Assembly (NCBI RefSeq): GCF_002796975.1
Contig: NZ_PEKV01000001.1
Span: 24,483 to 87,717, forward strand
Length of the DNA: 63,235 nucleotides
Direction of reading: 5' to 3'
Origin: Ferrovibrio sp.
GTDB taxonomy: Bacteria; Pseudomonadota; Alphaproteobacteria; Ferrovibrionales; Ferrovibrionaceae
Shown: positions 46,071 to 54,958 of the stretch, piece after piece
Layout: every line of letters starts with the position of its first letter
Numbering within the stretch: position 1 is the first letter of the stretch
Program-made: the position numbers and the translations under genes
The notes under the pieces: model-generated
The model's database searches: none
The model's input: only the letters and a program-made list of their open reading frames with translations
What the model was told of the DNA's origin: nothing

Positions 46071-47257
46071 CGCACCAGGATCAGCCGCACCGACAGGCCG
46101 GTAATACCGCAGGCGGCAACGATCATGCCCATGCCGAGCGACGGGCTGGCATGCAGCAGGCTGACGAGGCCGCTGGTCAGCGCGCCCAGACCGAACTGCA
46201 TCGTGCCGATCAGCGCTGCGGCCGACCCGGCGCGATGCGCCTCGGTTGCCATCGCACTGGCGGCGGCGTTGGGCAGCACCGCACCCAGGCTGGTGATGTA
46301 GAGGAACAGTGGAATCCACACGCCCCAGATGCCGCCGATGGAAAAGGCCGTGCAGACCAGCAGCAGCAGGCCGGCCGTCGCCATGGAAAACAGCGCAACG
46401 ATCAGCACTTCATCCAGCGTGAAATGACGCAGCAGCGCGCGGTTGACCTGCGAGAAGCCGATGATGCCCACCGCATTGATGCCGAAGACCCAGCCAAACG
46501 CCTGCGGCGACAGCTGGTAGAGATCGATGAACACGAAGGGCGAGGCCGCGATATAGGAGAACAGCCCGCCGAGGCCGAAGCTGGAAGCCAGCGCATAGCC
46601 CATATAGCGCCGCGTGGTCAGCAACTCGGCATAGACGCGCAAAGCCGAGCCGAGCGTCAGCCGCATGTCCGGTTGGGGCCCACGCGTCTCGCGCAGCCAG
46701 AGCCGGGCTGAAATCATCACCAGCGTGGCAAACCCCGCAATCAGCCAGAAGATCGCATGCCAGTCGAATACCGCCAGAACCGCACCGCCGAGCATCGGTG
46801 CCAGGATCGGCGCCACACCGGTGACCAGCATCAGCAGCGACATGACCCGTGCGCCCTCGCGCGGCTCGAACAGGTCGCGCACCATGGCACGCGAAATCAC
46901 CATGCCGGCGCAGGAGCCGAAGGCCTGCACGAAACGCGCAGCGATCAGGCTGTCGATACTGGGCGCCAGGGCGCAGGCGACCGAGGCGCCGATATAGAGC
47001 AGGTTGCCGACCAGCAGCGGGCCGCGCCGGCCATAGCGGTCGCTGAGCGGCCCGAGGATCAGCTGGCCGATGGCGAGACCGAGGAAAAACACCGACAGCG
47101 TACGCTGTACCCCGCCCGAGTCGGTATTCAGCGTGCGCTCCAGCGCCGGCAGGCCGGGCAGATACATATCGACCGCCAGCGGCGTGAAGGCGCTCAACGC
47201 ACCGAGAATCAGGGTCAGGCGCAACAGCGAGGTGGTCGCGCGCGGGTTGTCGGTCAT
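46067..47257 (-). CDS. Bcr/CflA family multidrug MFS transporter
   Basis: The 396-residue protein has about twelve hydrophobic segments and the Bcr/CflA hallmark SAFTPLAVDMYLPGLPALE in helix 1. MFS motif A is GPLSDRYGRRGPLLVG, and VQAFGSCAGMVISRAMVRDLF is the drug/H+ antiporter motif region. Members export bicyclomycin, chloramphenicol or cysteine-like compounds with the proton gradient. The ATG is at 47255-47257. The 3' end overlaps the methyltransferase by 4 bp in convergent arrangement. Confidence 0.92.
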   Translation of the reverse strand: MTDNPRATTSLLRLTLILGALSAFTPLAVDMYLPGLPALERTLNTDSGGVQRTLSVFFLGLAIGQLILGPLSDRYGRRGPLLVGNLLYIGASVACALAPSIDSLIAARFVQAFGSCAGMVISRAMVRDLFEPREGARVMSLLMLVTGVAPILAPMLGGAVLAVFDWHAIFWLIAGFATLVMISARLWLRETRGPQPDMRLTLGSALRVYAELLTTRRYMGYALASSFGLGGLFSYIAASPFVFIDLYQLSPQAFGWVFGINAVGIIGFSQVNRALLRHFTLDEVLIVALFSMATAGLLLLVCTAFSIGGIWGVWIPLFLYITSLGAVLPNAAASAMATEAHRAGSAAALIGTMQFGLGALTSGLVSLLHASPSLGMGMIVAACGITGLSVRLILVR

Positions 47258-47439
47258 GAAACTTTCATAGAATTTGGCGGTTTTCCGCCATCAACTGGGA
47301 ACCCCGCCTTTGTACGCCATGCGTCCGCACCTGACGAGAGCCGGCATCACGCAATCGGCATTGGGCGGTTTCCGTACCGCTTTCTGAAAAATCGCCGTCA
47401 CCAGAAAGACTTATAAAGAAATTTTATGCCAGTTTTATT

Positions 47440-47468
47440 CTTGAATTTCGCCCCGGCACTGACAATAT
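47440..47468 (+). promoter_or_regulatory. Possible promoter CTTGAA-N17-CAATAT
   Basis: CTTGAA at 47440-47445 and CAATAT at 47463-47468 are separated by 17 bp, 33 bp upstream of the Bax-inhibitor-1 gene start. The -35 element equals the RpoH (heat-shock sigma) -35 consensus and the -10 is a partial match; a housekeeping promoter is equally possible. The 47258-47501 interval otherwise holds no gene. Confidence 0.35.
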
Positions 47469-47501
47469 GCTGGGAACAACATTTGTCTGAGGAGGCAACC
47501 T

Positions 47502-48227
47502 ATGGCGACCCCGTTCAATCAGCCGCGCTATGGCTACGGCACCACCACGGTCGACCGTGCAGTGGTGGATCAGGCCCTGCGCAGCTACATGCTGCGGGTC
47601 TACAACTACATGGGCTCGGGCCTGGCGCTGAGCGCCATCGTCGCCCTCGTGGTTTCGCAGTCTCCCGCCCTGATGAGCACGCTGTTCACCGGCGGCCTCG
47701 GCTTTGTCGTCATGCTGGCCCCGCTCGGCCTGCTGCTGGTGATGAGCTTCGGCGCCAACAAGCTGTCGGCGGCTGCGATCCAGGGCCTGTACTGGGCCTT
47801 CACCGCCACGATGGGCCTGTCGCTGTCGACCATCTTCATGGTCTATACCGGCACCTCAATCCTGCGGATCTTCTTCATCACCGCCGCGATGTTCGGCGCG
47901 ATGAGCCTGTGGGGCTACACCACCAAGCGCGACCTGACCGGCATGGGCACGTTCCTGTTCATGGGCGTGGTCGGCCTGCTGATCGCCAGCGTGGTGAACA
48001 TCTTCCTGGGCTCGAGCGTGCTGCAGTTCGCCATCTCGGCGATCACCGTGCTGGTCTTCACCGGCCTGACTGCCTTCGATACGCAGCGCATCAAGTCGGA
48101 ATTCTATGAAGGCGACGCCGCCGATATCCAGACCAAGCAGGCGATCTTCGGCGCCACCTCGCTGTATGTGAACTTCCTGAACATCTTCATGGCCCTGTTG
48201 CAGCTGTTCGGCCAGAAGAACGAGTGA
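47502..48227 (+). CDS. Bax inhibitor-1/YccA family membrane protein
   Basis: The 241-residue protein has seven predicted membrane helices and the BI-1 signature NIFLGSSVLQFAISAITVLV followed by FTGLTAFDTQRIK, plus a soluble N-terminus ending RSYMLRVYNYMGSGLALSA. Bacterial YccA-type members interact with FtsH or act as pH-sensitive calcium leak channels. The ATG at 47502 follows CTGAGGAGGCAACCT, a strong ribosome site. A rho-independent terminator follows the stop, so the gene is monocistronic. Confidence 0.92.
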   Translation: MATPFNQPRYGYGTTTVDRAVVDQALRSYMLRVYNYMGSGLALSAIVALVVSQSPALMSTLFTGGLGFVVMLAPLGLLLVMSFGANKLSAAAIQGLYWAFTATMGLSLSTIFMVYTGTSILRIFFITAAMFGAMSLWGYTTKRDLTGMGTFLFMGVVGLLIASVVNIFLGSSVLQFAISAITVLVFTGLTAFDTQRIKSEFYEGDAADIQTKQAIFGATSLYVNFLNIFMALLQLFGQKNE

Positions 48228-48251
48228 TCCCGGCTTAACCCGGTTTCAGAC

Positions 48252-48285
48252 AGGCCTCGGCAGGCAACTGCCGGGGTCTTTTTTT
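48252..48285 (+). terminator. Rho-independent terminator after the BI-1 gene
   Basis: AGGCCTCGGCAG pairs (two G-T wobbles) with CTGCCGGGGTCT across the loop GCAA, followed at once by a run of seven T residues. This is a textbook intrinsic terminator 25 bp after the stop codon. Confidence 0.85.
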
Positions 48286-48404
48286 GTGCAGTGCCGAACC
48301 AGTATCAAACCATTCGCTTCCCCCGTGACAAGCCCGATCCGGCAGCCGTAAGCTGAATTCATCTGCTTACGAACAAGACCCAGAACACAAGGATTGCCGG
48401 CCCC

Positions 48405-49910
48405 ATGAAACTTGTCCTCGCGATGGTGAAGCACGAGACCAACACCTTCTCGCCGCTCGTCACCGATTTCGCCCGTTTCGAAGCCTGGGGGCTGTATACC
48501 GGCCAGGCCGCCATCGACGCCTATGGCAAGACCAACATGCCGCTCGGCGTCTATCTGAACCTGGCGAAGGAATACGGTGCCGAGGTGGTGCTGCCGATGG
48601 CCGCGGAAGCCATGCCGAGCGGGCCGGTCACCGCCGATGCCTACAAGCGCCTGACCGATCCGATCCTGGAGGCGGTGCGGGCCGGCTGCGATGGCTGCCT
48701 GCTCGACCTGCATGGCGCCATGGCCGTCGAAGGCCTGGAAGACGGCGAAGGCACCTTGCTGGAGAATATCCGCAAGATCGCACCCGATCTGCCGATTGCC
48801 GTCACGCTCGACCTGCATTGCAACCTGACGCCGAAGATGGTGAACAACTGCACGGCGCTGATCGGCTACAAGACCTATCCGCATGTGGACATGGACGTGG
48901 TGGCCGGCCAGGTCGGCCGCGTGGTGATGGACTATCTCGCGGGCAAGCGGGCCAAGCCGGCGATGGCGCTCCGCCAGTTGCCGCTGCTGTCGCAGACGCT
49001 GTGCCAGGGCACGGACGATGAGCCGATGAAGTCGGCGATCCAGGCTTGTGTCGATGAAGAGGCGAAAGGCCTGCCCTGCGCCAGCGTGTTCGGCGGCTTT
49101 GCCATGGCCGACATCAAGGAAGCCGGCACCACTGTGATCACGGTCGGCAAGGATCAGAAGGAAGCCGATGCTGCCGCCGACATCATCGCCGCCAAGGTAT
49201 GGGACAAGCGCGATCTGCATATCTACCAGCATCGCGACCTGGGCGACACGGTGGCCAAAGCCAAGCGCGAGGGCGCGAAAAATCTCGGCGGGCCGGTCAT
49301 TCTGCTCGATCATGCCGACAACTGCGGCTCGGGCGGCACGCAGGATGTGATGATGGTGATCGCCGAAGTGCTGAAGCAGGGCCTGGAAGACGTCGCCGTC
49401 GGCGCGGTCTGGGATCCGGCGGCTGTCGAGGCAATGCAGAAGGCCGGCGTCGGCGCGACCGTCACACTCGATCTCGGCGGCAAGAGCGACATGCCGTCGC
49501 TGCAGCTGAAGGGCAAGCCGCTCAAGGTGACCGGCAAGGTCAAGACACTGACCGACGGCGAATGGATCGTGCGTGGCCCGATGTATAACGGCTACAAGGT
49601 GATGATGGGCCCGACGGCGGTACTGGACGTCGAAGGGCGCATGCAGATCGTGATCGTCTCGCGCCATCACGAACCCTGGGATACCGGCGTGTTCCGCTCG
49701 GTCGGCATCGAGCCCGAGCACAAGAAATTCCTGCTGCTGAAATCGCGCATCCATTATCGCGCCGGTTTCGCGCCCCTTGCGAAAGCAACTTTCACCCTGG
49801 ACGGCGAAGGCGTCACCACCTCCGACAACAGCATCATCCCCTACAAGAACGTGCGCCGGCCGATCTATCCGCTCGACAAGATCAACGACTGGCAGGACGC
49901 CGCCAAGTGA
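48405..49910 (+). CDS. M81 family metallopeptidase (MlrC-like)
   Basis: The 501-residue protein has the MlrC/M81 layout: MVKHETNTFSPLVTDFARF at the N-terminus, LLDLHGAMAVEGLEDGEG, AVTLDLHCNLTPKMV, and the C-terminal DUF1485 part with LLDHADNCGSGGTQDVMMV. These carry His/Asp zinc ligands. MlrC takes part in microcystin linear peptide breakdown, but most relatives act on other peptides or small molecules. It precedes a TTC38-like TPR gene by 15 bp, a pairing that suggests a shared pathway. No signal peptide. Confidence 0.9.
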   Translation: MKLVLAMVKHETNTFSPLVTDFARFEAWGLYTGQAAIDAYGKTNMPLGVYLNLAKEYGAEVVLPMAAEAMPSGPVTADAYKRLTDPILEAVRAGCDGCLLDLHGAMAVEGLEDGEGTLLENIRKIAPDLPIAVTLDLHCNLTPKMVNNCTALIGYKTYPHVDMDVVAGQVGRVVMDYLAGKRAKPAMALRQLPLLSQTLCQGTDDEPMKSAIQACVDEEAKGLPCASVFGGFAMADIKEAGTTVITVGKDQKEADAAADIIAAKVWDKRDLHIYQHRDLGDTVAKAKREGAKNLGGPVILLDHADNCGSGGTQDVMMVIAEVLKQGLEDVAVGAVWDPAAVEAMQKAGVGATVTLDLGGKSDMPSLQLKGKPLKVTGKVKTLTDGEWIVRGPMYNGYKVMMGPTAVLDVEGRMQIVIVSRHHEPWDTGVFRSVGIEPEHKKFLLLKSRIHYRAGFAPLAKATFTLDGEGVTTSDNSIIPYKNVRRPIYPLDKINDWQDAAK

Positions 49911-49925
49911 GTTGGGCGAAATAGC

Positions 49926-51239
49926 ATGCTCAAGGATCGCTGGGATCTCGACATCGCCACCGATAATCCGGCGGCCATTGAAGGCCTGAACACCTTCGAC
50001 ACCAGCTTTCTGACCTACGGCACCACGGCAGGCGCGATCTGGGATGCGGCGCGCGCGGACCCAGCCTGCGTGATGGCGCAGGCCAAGGCGGCGGCGCTGG
50101 AGATGTTCCTGCAGACCGGTGAGTCGATCACGAAAGCGCAACTCTGGCTGCGCAATGCGGACCCGCATCTTGCAAAAACAACAGAGCGCGAGCGGCTGTG
50201 GCATGCGCAGGTGTCCGCCTGGGTGGCCGGCGATGTCGAGACAGCCATCGCGCTAACCGAGGAGATCGCCACGCGCTGGCCGCAGGATCTGGCCGCTGTG
50301 AAGATGACGCAATTCCACATGTTCCATGTCGGCGACCTGGCCGGCATGCTGCGCATCGCGGAATTCGCTCTGCCGCATCACCGCGATGCGGCTGAAATGC
50401 ACGGCATGCTGGCTTTCGGCCTGGAAGAGATGAACCGGCTGGATGAGGCCGAAACCGCGGCGCGGCAGGCCATCGCGCTGAAACGCTGCGAACCCTGGGC
50501 GCATCACGCGCTGGCGCATGTGATGGAAACCCAGGGGCGCTGCGCCGAGGGTCTGGAGACCATGCTCGGTTTCGCCGATTGCTGGACCGACAAAAATTCC
50601 TTCATGCGCAGCCACAACTGGTGGCATACCGCGCTGTTCGCCATCGATGCCGACCGGCCCGACGAGGCGCTGCGTCTCTATGACGAGCAGGTCTGGGGCG
50701 TATGGAAGGAGTATAGCCAGGACCAGGTGAATGCCGTGGCGCTGCTGGCACGGCTGGAATTTGCCGGGCTGGAGATCGGCGCACGCTGGCAGGATGTCGC
50801 CGATTACATCGAAAAGCGCGGCCCCGAACACGTTGAACCGTTCCTGGATGCGCATTACCTGCTGGCACTCAGCCGCGCCGGGCGCGAGGCCGCAGCACAG
50901 GAATTGCTCCGCAGCCTGCGCGACTATGTCGCCGGCCAGCCCGAACAGCTGACGACGCGCATCTGGCGCATGGTCGGCCTGCCGCTGGCCGAAGGGACAG
51001 CGGCCTACGGACGCGGCGACTGGCGGCAGGTATACGAAAAATTACCTCGGGCGCTGGAGGGCCTGCAGCAGATCGGCGGCAGCCATGCGCAGCGCGATCT
51101 GTTCTGGCAGCTCTGGCTGCAGGCCGGTGCGAAAGCCGGCGAGAAAGCCGCGATAAAGCCGTATCTGGAGCGTCGTCTGCAGGAGCGTCCGGGTGTCGCG
51201 AAACATCGTCGCGAACTCAGCCAGCTGCTGCGGGTGTAA
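49926..51239 (+). CDS. TTC38-like tetratricopeptide-repeat protein
   Basis: The 437-residue helical protein matches the TTC38 family: EGLNTFDTSFLTYGTTAG, RERLWHAQVSAWVAGDV, MHGMLAFGLEEMNRLDEAE and the conserved EPWAHHALAHVMETQGR followed by SHNWWHTALF. TPR-type helix pairs run through most of the length. There is no catalytic motif of a known enzyme, though the conserved His/Trp cluster is notable. It starts at ATG 49926, 15 bp after the M81 peptidase gene, so the two are very likely co-transcribed. Confidence 0.88.
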   Translation: MLKDRWDLDIATDNPAAIEGLNTFDTSFLTYGTTAGAIWDAARADPACVMAQAKAAALEMFLQTGESITKAQLWLRNADPHLAKTTERERLWHAQVSAWVAGDVETAIALTEEIATRWPQDLAAVKMTQFHMFHVGDLAGMLRIAEFALPHHRDAAEMHGMLAFGLEEMNRLDEAETAARQAIALKRCEPWAHHALAHVMETQGRCAEGLETMLGFADCWTDKNSFMRSHNWWHTALFAIDADRPDEALRLYDEQVWGVWKEYSQDQVNAVALLARLEFAGLEIGARWQDVADYIEKRGPEHVEPFLDAHYLLALSRAGREAAAQELLRSLRDYVAGQPEQLTTRIWRMVGLPLAEGTAAYGRGDWRQVYEKLPRALEGLQQIGGSHAQRDLFWQLWLQAGAKAGEKAAIKPYLERRLQERPGVAKHRRELSQLLRV

Positions 51240-51391
51240 ATTTTCTGTGAACCGGTATGGCGCCGCAGGAAAAATATCGCCCATTGCCGATTGCCTGCGA
51301 CAGGCGCAACGTGGAGCCGATGCAGCCGGCGATTCGTCGAATGATCGCGAGGCGCCGGTTTGCAGCACATTGCATCAAGGGATGGACCCCG

Positions 51392-51619
51392 ATGTTGACC
51401 CGCGTAAAAATGATTGCCGCCGCTTTCGCCATGACCGGTTTCCTGGCCGGTGCTGTTGCTCCCGCCTTCGCTCCGGCCGCCCAGGCCGCCAGCCAGACGC
51501 AGAGTGCCAAGCCCGCCAAGAAGGCGGAAAAGAAAAAGGCTGCTGCGCCTGCCAAGAAGAAGACTGGCGAAAAGAAGGCCACTGCCAAGCCGGCCGCGAA
51601 GAAGGCCAAGAAGGCCTGA
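51392..51619 (+). CDS. Exported Lys/Ala-rich basic peptide
   Basis: The 75-residue product has a signal peptide (MIAAAFAMTGFLAGAVAPAF, cleavage after AQA near residue 32) and a mature part of about 42 residues with 16 Lys, built from PAKK/AKKA units (PAKKAEKKKAAAPAKKK). The composition is like the tails of histone H1-like proteins, but export suggests an envelope or secreted role such as binding LPS, peptidoglycan or DNA outside the cell. The ATG at 51392 follows CAAGGGATGGACCCCG. A strong terminator follows. Confidence 0.65.
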   Translation: MLTRVKMIAAAFAMTGFLAGAVAPAFAPAAQAASQTQSAKPAKKAEKKKAAAPAKKKTGEKKATAKPAAKKAKKA

Positions 51620-51642
51620 TCGCCCGCTGAGCGTTTCGGTCG

Positions 51643-51678
51643 GGGCCTCCGCCTGCCGGCGGAGGCCCTTTTCTTTTT
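51643..51678 (+). terminator. Rho-independent terminator after the basic peptide gene
   Basis: GGGCCTCCGCC pairs perfectly with GGCGGAGGCCC across loop TGCC, and the downstream tract is TTTTCTTTTT. The 11-bp GC stem and T-rich tail fit an intrinsic terminator for the plus-strand genes ending at 51619. It also stands next to the convergent DUF2794 gene. Confidence 0.88.
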
Positions 51679-51686
51679 GCGCAGAG

Positions 51687-52112
51687 TTAAAGCGTGGCTT
51701 CGCGTTTGGGCTCGAAGAAGCGCAGCATGACGGCCAGTTCCTTGCCGCGCCGCACGATGCGACCGCCCTGCGCGACAATGGCGAAGGCACCCTGCTTGCG
51801 CGCCAGCTTCGGCGTTTTCACGATGCGATAGAGCGCGCCGTCGGCGGTGCGGCGGAACACGGCAAAGCTGCAGCTTTCGCGGTCATGCCCGATGGCATAG
51901 TCACGCCACTCGCCCATGCCGACCATGCGGGCATAAAGATTGAGGATCAGATTGAATTCGCGGCGGTCGAAAAAAACGGCCGGCTCTATTGCCGGCCTCG
52001 GGTCGGTGCTTCTGGCAACGATCAGCTTGACGTCCGCACCCTGCCTCGCCGCATCATGGGCGGAGTCCTCTGGCAAACGCCGGAACTGCTGCAAGGTGAC
52101 AACCTCGCTCAT
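51687..52112 (-). CDS. DUF2794 domain-containing protein
   Basis: The 141-residue soluble protein shows the DUF2794 core, VFFDRREFNLILNLYARMV then GEWRDYAIGHDRESCSFAVF and RIVKTPKLARKQGAFAIVA. The family is largely confined to alphaproteobacteria and has no known function. The ATG at 52110-52112 was chosen where the conserved sequence begins; an AGGAGG lies 14 bp upstream, farther than usual. It is convergent with the basic peptide gene and downstream of the leftward chemotaxis genes. Confidence 0.82.
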   Translation of the reverse strand: MSEVVTLQQFRRLPEDSAHDAARQGADVKLIVARSTDPRPAIEPAVFFDRREFNLILNLYARMVGMGEWRDYAIGHDRESCSFAVFRRTADGALYRIVKTPKLARKQGAFAIVAQGGRIVRRGKELAVMLRFFEPKREATL

Positions 52113-52234
52113 ACCGGAACGACCGACCTCCTGTCTGTTTCGGTGATGCGAATCTTGGTCCCGCAAGCGCGGTCCGTCAAGACGGGATATTGGCAAGTCG
52201 GGACTACCAACCGGGCCGGCCATCAGGGCGATAC

Positions 52235-52786
52235 TCAGAGTTCGTTCAGCAGGTTCTCGACCGCGCTGTCGTCCATCTGCTGGTCGCCCTTGTCCAGCAT
52301 GTCCTTGCGACGCTCCTCGCCGGTGTAATTCGACACCTTGTGGCGGCGACGGTCGGGGCCGAAGAAATCGTCGGTGCGCACGAACTGGCGCGGATATTCG
52401 ATCACCATGGTGATGCGGCGCGCCATCGTCTTGGCCGAGAAAGGCTTCACCAGGAATTCGGTGACACCGACATCGCGCGCCTTCATCACCTTCCGCTCTT
52501 CCGACTGCGCCGTGACCATCACGATCGGCACGAACACATTCTTCGACGCCGGGTTCTTGCGGATCCATTCGACGAGACCGAGACCATCCATCTCGCCGTC
52601 CATGTGCCACTCGGTGAAGATGATGTCGACGACGTTGTTTTCGAGATACGCGAGCGCGTCTTTCGCGTTCAGGCATTCGGCAATGCGCGTAACTCCGAGG
52701 GGTCGCAAAACCTCTTTAATAAGCTGCATGTGGTTGTGGTTGCTGTCGACCACAAGCACCGCAATGTTGTTGAGTTTGTATGCCAT
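52235..52786 (-). CDS. Atypical CheY-like receiver protein (phospho-Asp replaced by Glu)
   Basis: The 183-residue protein has a receiver domain (residues 8-130) with Thr92 (MVTAQ) and Lys114 (LVKPF), but the phosphorylated Asp is Glu59 in FTEWHMDG. The usual acidic pair is Asp14-Ser15 in VVDSN. Sister receivers in this locus read SDWNMDG and TDINMPV at the same place. A charged C-terminal tail (FFGPDRRR, TGEERRKD) follows. It may be locked in an active-like or inactive state. It starts 24 bp after the cheD stop and is probably co-transcribed. Confidence 0.88.
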   Translation of the reverse strand: MAYKLNNIAVLVVDSNHNHMQLIKEVLRPLGVTRIAECLNAKDALAYLENNVVDIIFTEWHMDGEMDGLGLVEWIRKNPASKNVFVPIVMVTAQSEERKVMKARDVGVTEFLVKPFSAKTMARRITMVIEYPRQFVRTDDFFGPDRRRHKVSNYTGEERRKDMLDKGDQQMDDSAVENLLNEL

Positions 52787-52810
52787 GGAACAGTGCTCTG
52801 TAAGCCGGCC

Positions 52811-53467
52811 TCAGTCGAACAGCTCGATGCTGCCCGCTGTGGTCTGCACCGCGGTGATCTTCTTGGCGCTCTCGCGCTGGAACACGGCCTTGGCGCTGGC
52901 ATCCTCGATCTGCTTCATACGCACCACGCCGGTGGCCGGGAAATACTGCACCTTGCGCGGCAGCGTGCCGCGCAGATCGGCGCCCATGACCCGAAAACCT
53001 TCGTCCTTCAGATAGCGTTCGACGAAGTCGGCATTCTGATGGCCGATGCCGCGCAGGCCGGCCAGTACATTGGCGCCGCCGAAGATCTTCACCTCCAGCC
53101 GCTCGCGCCGGCCGCCGGCACCGAGGATTCCGTTGATCAACTGCTCCATCGAATAGCTACCGTAGCGCAGCGAGGCGGAGAACGGCAAATCCGGGTTGGC
53201 GTCGCCGCCCTTGTCAGGCAGCAGGAAATGGTTCATGCCGCCCACGCCGGCCACCGGATCGCGAATGCAGGCGGCGACGCAGGACCCCAGAACTGTCGCC
53301 AGCATCTCACCCTCGCGGGTGGAGACGAAGAAATCGCCCTGGAAAACCTGAACCACGTTAACTTTCAGAATCGGATCGTAATACCGCCGGCGCTCCGCCG
53401 AAGGGCCAGCCGCGCTGCCCTCGGTGGCGGCGGGGCGCCGCAGGATGCTGCCGGGTGTGGTACTCAT
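52811..53467 (-). CDS. cheD: Chemoreceptor glutamine deamidase CheD
   Basis: CheD deamidates glutamines on chemoreceptors and can bind a CheC-type phosphatase. The 218-residue protein carries the catalytic Cys63 in VLGSCVAACIRDP, His80 in GVGGMNHFLLP and a Thr/Ser in the third motif. The C-terminal part (GFRVMGADLRGTLPRKVQYF) fits the family. A 25-residue N-terminal extension is low-complexity. It is flanked on the same strand by a pentapeptide-repeat gene upstream and the atypical receiver downstream; cheC was not seen. Confidence 0.94.
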   Translation of the reverse strand: MSTTPGSILRRPAATEGSAAGPSAERRRYYDPILKVNVVQVFQGDFFVSTREGEMLATVLGSCVAACIRDPVAGVGGMNHFLLPDKGGDANPDLPFSASLRYGSYSMEQLINGILGAGGRRERLEVKIFGGANVLAGLRGIGHQNADFVERYLKDEGFRVMGADLRGTLPRKVQYFPATGVVRMKQIEDASAKAVFQRESAKKITAVQTTAGSIELFD

Positions 53468-53491
53468 CGGATCATCATGGCTATGGGCCGG

Positions 53492-54682
53492 TCACGGTTC
53501 AAGACCGCTGACGTCGTGGAGGATCGCATCCGCCCACTCGACTCCGTCGCAGGTTGCGCCGGCCAGCCGCGCATTCGACAAATCCGTATAAATCCGGCGG
53601 CCGGTCCGCTCCCCTGTCGCCGAGAGGATTTCGGCGCTGGCAAAACGGCTGCCGCTGAACCGGCCATTGCGCAGGTCCGCTCCCGTCAGGTTGCAACCGG
53701 CAAAGGTTGTATTGCGCGCACTGCAACCGCGCAGGTCGACGCCGGACAGGTCGGCGAACTGAAAGGTCGTATTGTCGATCCTGGCGTCGCGCAGGGCCGC
53801 ACCGCGCAGCTTGATGCCGGAGAGGTCGAGGTTGGCAAGGTCGAAGCCGCTGAGATCCTGGCCGCGCAGGTTGGCTGGCCGGCCATCGCCGCCGCCGACC
53901 CAGCTCTTGTGGGCGGCCAGCGCTGCCTGGATTTCGGCTTCTGTCAGCGGCCTGGGCGCGGTCGTGGCGGGTTCGGGTGCCATGTTGGCCATCACCACAT
54001 TGGCGCCGAAGGTATCGACGTCGCTGAGGTCGACGCCATGCAGGTGCGCGTCGGTGAGATTAGCGCCCTGCAGCGTCGCGCCGGTCAGATTGGCACCGCT
54101 CAGTTCCGCACCGACCAGATTGGCGCTTGCCAGCGTGGCGCCCGCAAGATCGGCGCCGGTGAGATCGACGCTGACCAGCTGGCAGTCGGTGAGCGCGGCA
54201 TCCTGCAGGTTCGCGCCCGCCAGGTTGCTGCCGCTGAAATCCGCACCCAATGCATCCACACCGACCAGCGTGGCGCCGGCGAAATTGCTACCAGTGACAT
54301 TCTGGCGCAGCACCTCGACACCTTCGCCGGCATCCTGGCCGAGTTCGAGGCCGCGGCGGAAATTCGCACCGGTGAGATTGGCGCCGGCCATGTTGACGCT
54401 TTCCAGCGTCGCGCCGCGCAGATCGGCACGGCTCAGGTCGGCCTCGCTGAGATCGGCACCGCTGAGATCGGCCTTGAAGAGATCGCACTGCACGAGCTGT
54501 GCCTTGTTCAGGCGGGCATCGCGCAACTTTGCCATGCGGAAAGACGCGCGACGCAGATCGACACCGCTGAAGTCGGCGCCCGTCAGATCGCGGCCGGCGA
54601 AATCCGCCGGCTTGCCGCTGGGCATGCCCTTCAGCCAAAGATGGTGATGGTGCAGCATCTCTTTGATGTCGATCGGATCCAT
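53492..54682 (-). CDS. Pentapeptide-repeat protein of the chemotaxis locus
   Basis: The 396-residue protein is made of pentapeptide-repeat beta-helix blocks, about 28-110, 130-235 and 275-365, separated by linkers containing an H..W...G..A motif (HHHHLWLKGMPSGKPA; AHKSWVGGGDGRPA). Repeats such as GADLSEADLSRADLRGATLE are near perfect. No signal peptide. It lies directly upstream of cheD with 24 bp spacing, so it may be a structural partner of the chemosensory system. The protein at 18.1 kb shares the linker motif. Function unknown. Confidence 0.88.
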   Translation of the reverse strand: MDPIDIKEMLHHHHLWLKGMPSGKPADFAGRDLTGADFSGVDLRRASFRMAKLRDARLNKAQLVQCDLFKADLSGADLSEADLSRADLRGATLESVNMAGANLTGANFRRGLELGQDAGEGVEVLRQNVTGSNFAGATLVGVDALGADFSGSNLAGANLQDAALTDCQLVSVDLTGADLAGATLASANLVGAELSGANLTGATLQGANLTDAHLHGVDLSDVDTFGANVVMANMAPEPATTAPRPLTEAEIQAALAAHKSWVGGGDGRPANLRGQDLSGFDLANLDLSGIKLRGAALRDARIDNTTFQFADLSGVDLRGCSARNTTFAGCNLTGADLRNGRFSGSRFASAEILSATGERTGRRIYTDLSNARLAGATCDGVEWADAILHDVSGLEP

Positions 54683-54958
54683 CGTCCGCGCGGCGCCCCC
54701 TTATCTGTCAGCTAGTTAGCATGTTTCTCCGCTACGGCATACGCATGCTGGCGATGATTATCGGCTTTTAATTACCAACCCGCACCGGTTTTGACCAAAG
54801 TGGATAATGCAGGCAATGGCGGGTTTGATAACAACCACCGGTCGTAGTCCGCAGGGGTGAGCCCAGATCGCAGGGCGCCGGACCAGGATCAAAGATTACC
54901 GCGACGGCAGCCGGCAGGACGGGTGCAAAGCGGCGTGAACTGTGCCAAAAGTCAGCAA

